NCBI RefSeq assembly: GCF_037975245.1
Contig: NC_092567.1
Coordinates: 24,475,876 to 24,539,875 of the forward strand
Direction: 5' to 3'
DNA length: 64,000 bases
Origin: Apostichopus japonicus
Lineage: Eukaryota; Echinodermata; Holothuroidea; Aspidochirotida; Stichopodidae
The translations under genes and the position numbers were made by a program. Below are positions 61,190 to 64,000 of this stretch, piece by piece. A model generated the notes under the pieces. That model was not told the DNA's origin. It saw nothing but the letters and a program-made list of their open reading frames with translations, and did no database searches. Each line of letters starts with the position of its first letter. Position 1 is the first letter of the stretch.

Positions 61190-61800
61190 TAATATTATAC
61201 CTTGAAATATGAAAATCAAATATAAAAGTATGAAAACGGTTTCAGATCCTAGTGATACGATGACATCACAGATTTACAAATGACAGCCATCCCAGACAAT
61301 ACTTTTCATCTAGAATACCTCCCCGAACGGTGCAAGAGTTTCATTAGCTATTCGGAGAACCATGGCGACTCGTTCTTCACAAAATCATATCCTGTGGCGT
61401 CGCCAAGGGCTGGCCTGGGGGGGGGGGCACGTATCGTCCCAAAAAATCGTGCCCCCCCCCTTAGGTTACCTCCCCCCCCCCCACATGGCAAATGCGATTT
61501 GTAGTGTTAAAAACATACTCAAACAAAAACTTTATCTGCCTCAATTAAAAACATAAATATTGGACAGACTAAGCCCAAATATTCTTGAACTTAAAGTTAC
61601 TTCAAGTTGCAAAATATAGCACCAGATTGCATCTAAGGACCCTTAATTAATGATCCCCTTAGACCCCTCCCCCAGGACGGCATTCACAAATAAACACTGT
61701 GCCCCCTTATTTAGTACTGCGCCCCCCCCCGTGCTTCCCAACATTTAAATGTCTGGCGACGCCACTGGTCATATCAGTTAAAGATGATAGTTGAGTTAAT
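61190..61800 (+). repeat. Interspersed repeat family A, tail, interrupted
   Basis: The tail blocks CAGATCCTAGTGATACGATG, ACATCACAGATTTACAAATG and GTTCTTCACAAAAT match 10558-10700. They stop at 61391 and resume at 61768 with TCATATCAGTTAAAGATGAT, which matches CATACGTACAACTAAAGATG at 10704-10723. The 376 bp between are a hAT-like MITE, so the two parts are one copy split by a later insertion. Confidence 0.75.
61392..61767. mobile_element. hAT-like MITE, 376 bp, nested in family A tail
   Basis: Ends are CTGTGGCGTCGCCAAG (left) and the complement of CAGTGGCGTCGCCAGA (right). Flanking octamers ATCATATC (61384-61391) and GTCATATC (61768-61775) agree at 7 of 8 positions, as expected for an 8-bp hAT target-site duplication. 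The inside holds G11, C9, C11 and C9 runs and no transposase. Small frames over it (61280-61556) are artefacts. Confidence 0.8.
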
Positions 61801-62523
61801 GTTCCCCTTATCGCGGCTTTCATTAAACACAGTTATAACGAGGACTACAAACTCACAGTGTATATATATATCGATAACACTAGAGTCGTCTTCATGGTAA
61901 ACAAGTTGATCACTTGGAATATATAAATCGATGGCGTTTAAATCATCGGCAATATGTATTGTAAGTTTTTTTTAATTTCTTTGTAATGTATTTCTTCTTA
62001 TTTGTATTTTATCTCACGAAACGAACCCAGACCGGAAAGTACCACTAACCTTTAGCCTATAATAGTTGCTACGTCTACCAAAAAAGTAAAAAAGAAATGA
62101 TTGATATTTCAGCCAGGACCAGTTAAGAAGGGAAAATGAATCACACTTAGATTTCAAAGGCATATCATTGTTATACTTATAACAAAGAACACGTCGGATT
62201 TATAGAAAAATTCTTTTATTATAGTCTGGTCGCGTTGGCGGGTTTTACAAACACTGGAAGTTCTTTAGTGTCTTTAGTTATTTCAGTTAATTCTTCACAT
62301 CAGTTATAACAAATTCAGCATATTGACATTTCGTTGTGACTTACACAATGATTAATTTACAACCCATAAACTTCGACAGTTAATAGGTCAGGTTTGATAC
62401 TTTTGCACACACAGCTAATAAGCTTTAACCTGTATGAACATTGACTGAGGGGTAAGTGTTTGAGGGGGGGGGGGGGTGTGGGATGGGGGAGCGGGAATTA
62501 TCAACGAGAAACATGGTTTGGTA

Positions 62524-62741
<218 letters not shown>

Positions 62742-62744
62742 AGA

Positions 62745-64000
62745 CAAAATTCGCCTACAGAGACCCTGATAAAATCTAAGGATATCATATTGTGACACCT
62801 TTTGATGACCCTGCGAGGCGGAATGCTAAGCGACTAATAAGGAAGTGGAGGGGAAAAAACCATATGAAGGCTCCAACATTTCTAAATGTGCTAATGTGTA
62901 ACAAGTTTAAGATTGTAAGTTCATAACGATCGTGTGGGCATGTCTAAACCTGAGTCATACCGCCTTCACTTTAAAGAAGATATTTGAGTTATTTCTTTAA
63001 TTTCTGGTAAATATTTATACCAAATACACTAGATATTGCTAAAAATATGCAATTGATTGATCAAAAATATTAGTAAAAAATGCTACACATATAGAAGGAA
63101 TCGGGGTTGGCACAATTTTAACAAACTTAAAAAGTTTAATTAAATATTTAATTTTAATTTATCTAAATGAGGGATAATGAGAGAGCCATTCATTCGTCGC
63201 CCAGACAGATTTTTTTTACAGAAGTATAAACCACATTTTTAGAAATAAACTGACGGAAAAAAAAAACGATTCTTTAAATGAATTATTCGAAACGAAACTT
63301 AAACTTTCAAGCTAGGGACCTAAATTATTCGGAATTGGAATGAAAGAATAGAAAACATTTAAAAATTGATTCATTTTCAAATTATTCAATAGACTTGTAA
63401 TTTCTCCACCCCCCACCCCCTCCCTCACTCCACCCATTCCCCGTTTGTGCTTGTCCTATACCACTGCCAAAATGTTTTCTCTGTTTCCTTTTGGGTATAC
63501 CCAAGCCGGAAGGTTACATCATACATGGTATCGACTGCACCTTGTTAAACAAACACAAACGTTAAGTCAATTCAGCTATGTACATTCATGTACACTGTGT
63601 TGAATAGATTAAGCTAGATCACGTTTCATCCAAGCATTCAACTCACCATTTTGCCCACGACACTCTACTGTCCACATTGACAGAAATCGCACACACTCAC
63701 ACACACAAAAGCATATAGTAGGGGCCCTACTGTTCAAAAGGTAACTTATTCATGTATATAATCCATAGGTACTCGATTCCTTTACAACTGAATTCATCAA
63801 TAAAATAGGATGACATATGCTTTGAACCATTGTGTATCTATAGTTGTCTGAGGGGCAGAAGATATACAAGACTGCCTCTCCTTTTGCCCTTTCTTATCCA
63901 ATAGGAGGGCTTATCTTATTACAGACGGCGAAATAATTAGCCGCCCTATTGTAAAGAAAAAATGACAATTGCTTTTAGTGAGGAGGTAATTATAGTATTG
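62745..64000. other. Non-coding stretch to the window edge
   Basis: AT-rich; a C-rich patch at 63408-63440 and a short CA run at 63692-63707. No gene is supported. Confidence 0.6.

Overview
The window looks like AT-rich, gene-poor nuclear DNA of an animal, most likely a marine invertebrate. The signs are long (TA)n and (AAT)n microsatellites, many pure G or C runs of 8-15 bases in an AT-rich background, many short non-coding interspersed repeats, tRNA-derived and U2 snRNA-derived SINE-like elements, hAT-like MITEs, and no bacterial gene structure. An echinoderm or other invertebrate deuterostome is a reasonable guess from the repeat style, but nothing in the sequence fixes the taxon.

No confident protein-coding gene was found. 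The longest open frames (about 120-135 codons) show no recognisable domain and fit chance, homopolymer or dinucleotide-repeat translation. Three weak gene-like signals are recorded: a promoter/first-exon-like segment near 23.5-23.8 kb, a TATA box plus ATG plus splice donor near 58.7-58.85 kb, and a two-exon open frame with an 80-nt GT-AG intron at 52.10-52.53 kb. The window is therefore best read as intergenic or intronic.

Layout. 0-6.8 kb: a 310-bp foldback element at the left edge, then unique AT-rich sequence with two low-copy repeats. 6.8-12.3 kb: a U2-headed SINE-like element (minus strand) and several copies of one interspersed family (called family A here: head, CRE/E-box segment, tail). 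12.3-31 kb: microsatellites, tRNA-like SINE remains and repeat fragments. 31-36.7 kb: a short Penelope-like fragment with target-site duplication, a hAT-like MITE and AAT-rich DNA. 42.8-48.7 kb: family A, a tRNA-derived SINE, a double-CRE palindrome, G-rich tracts and a second U2-headed element. 50.7-54.8 kb: local tandem duplications, GAGTAC-rich DNA, and a snap-back Penelope-like insertion with a hammerhead-like hairpin and a perfect 15-bp target-site duplication. 56.5-57.8 kb: a 1.25-kb minisatellite with about 40 TCGAT cores and a 163-bp higher-order unit. 59-64 kb: family A head and tail copies, the latter split by a nested hAT-like MITE, and a 213-bp TA array.

The most informative observations are evolutionary: two U2-headed elements sharing a private substitution, a hAT insertion whose empty site survives in two paralogous copies in this same window, the palindromic Penelope-like insertion, and the homogenised minisatellite. 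All repeat comparisons were made by eye; no alignment or database search was run.
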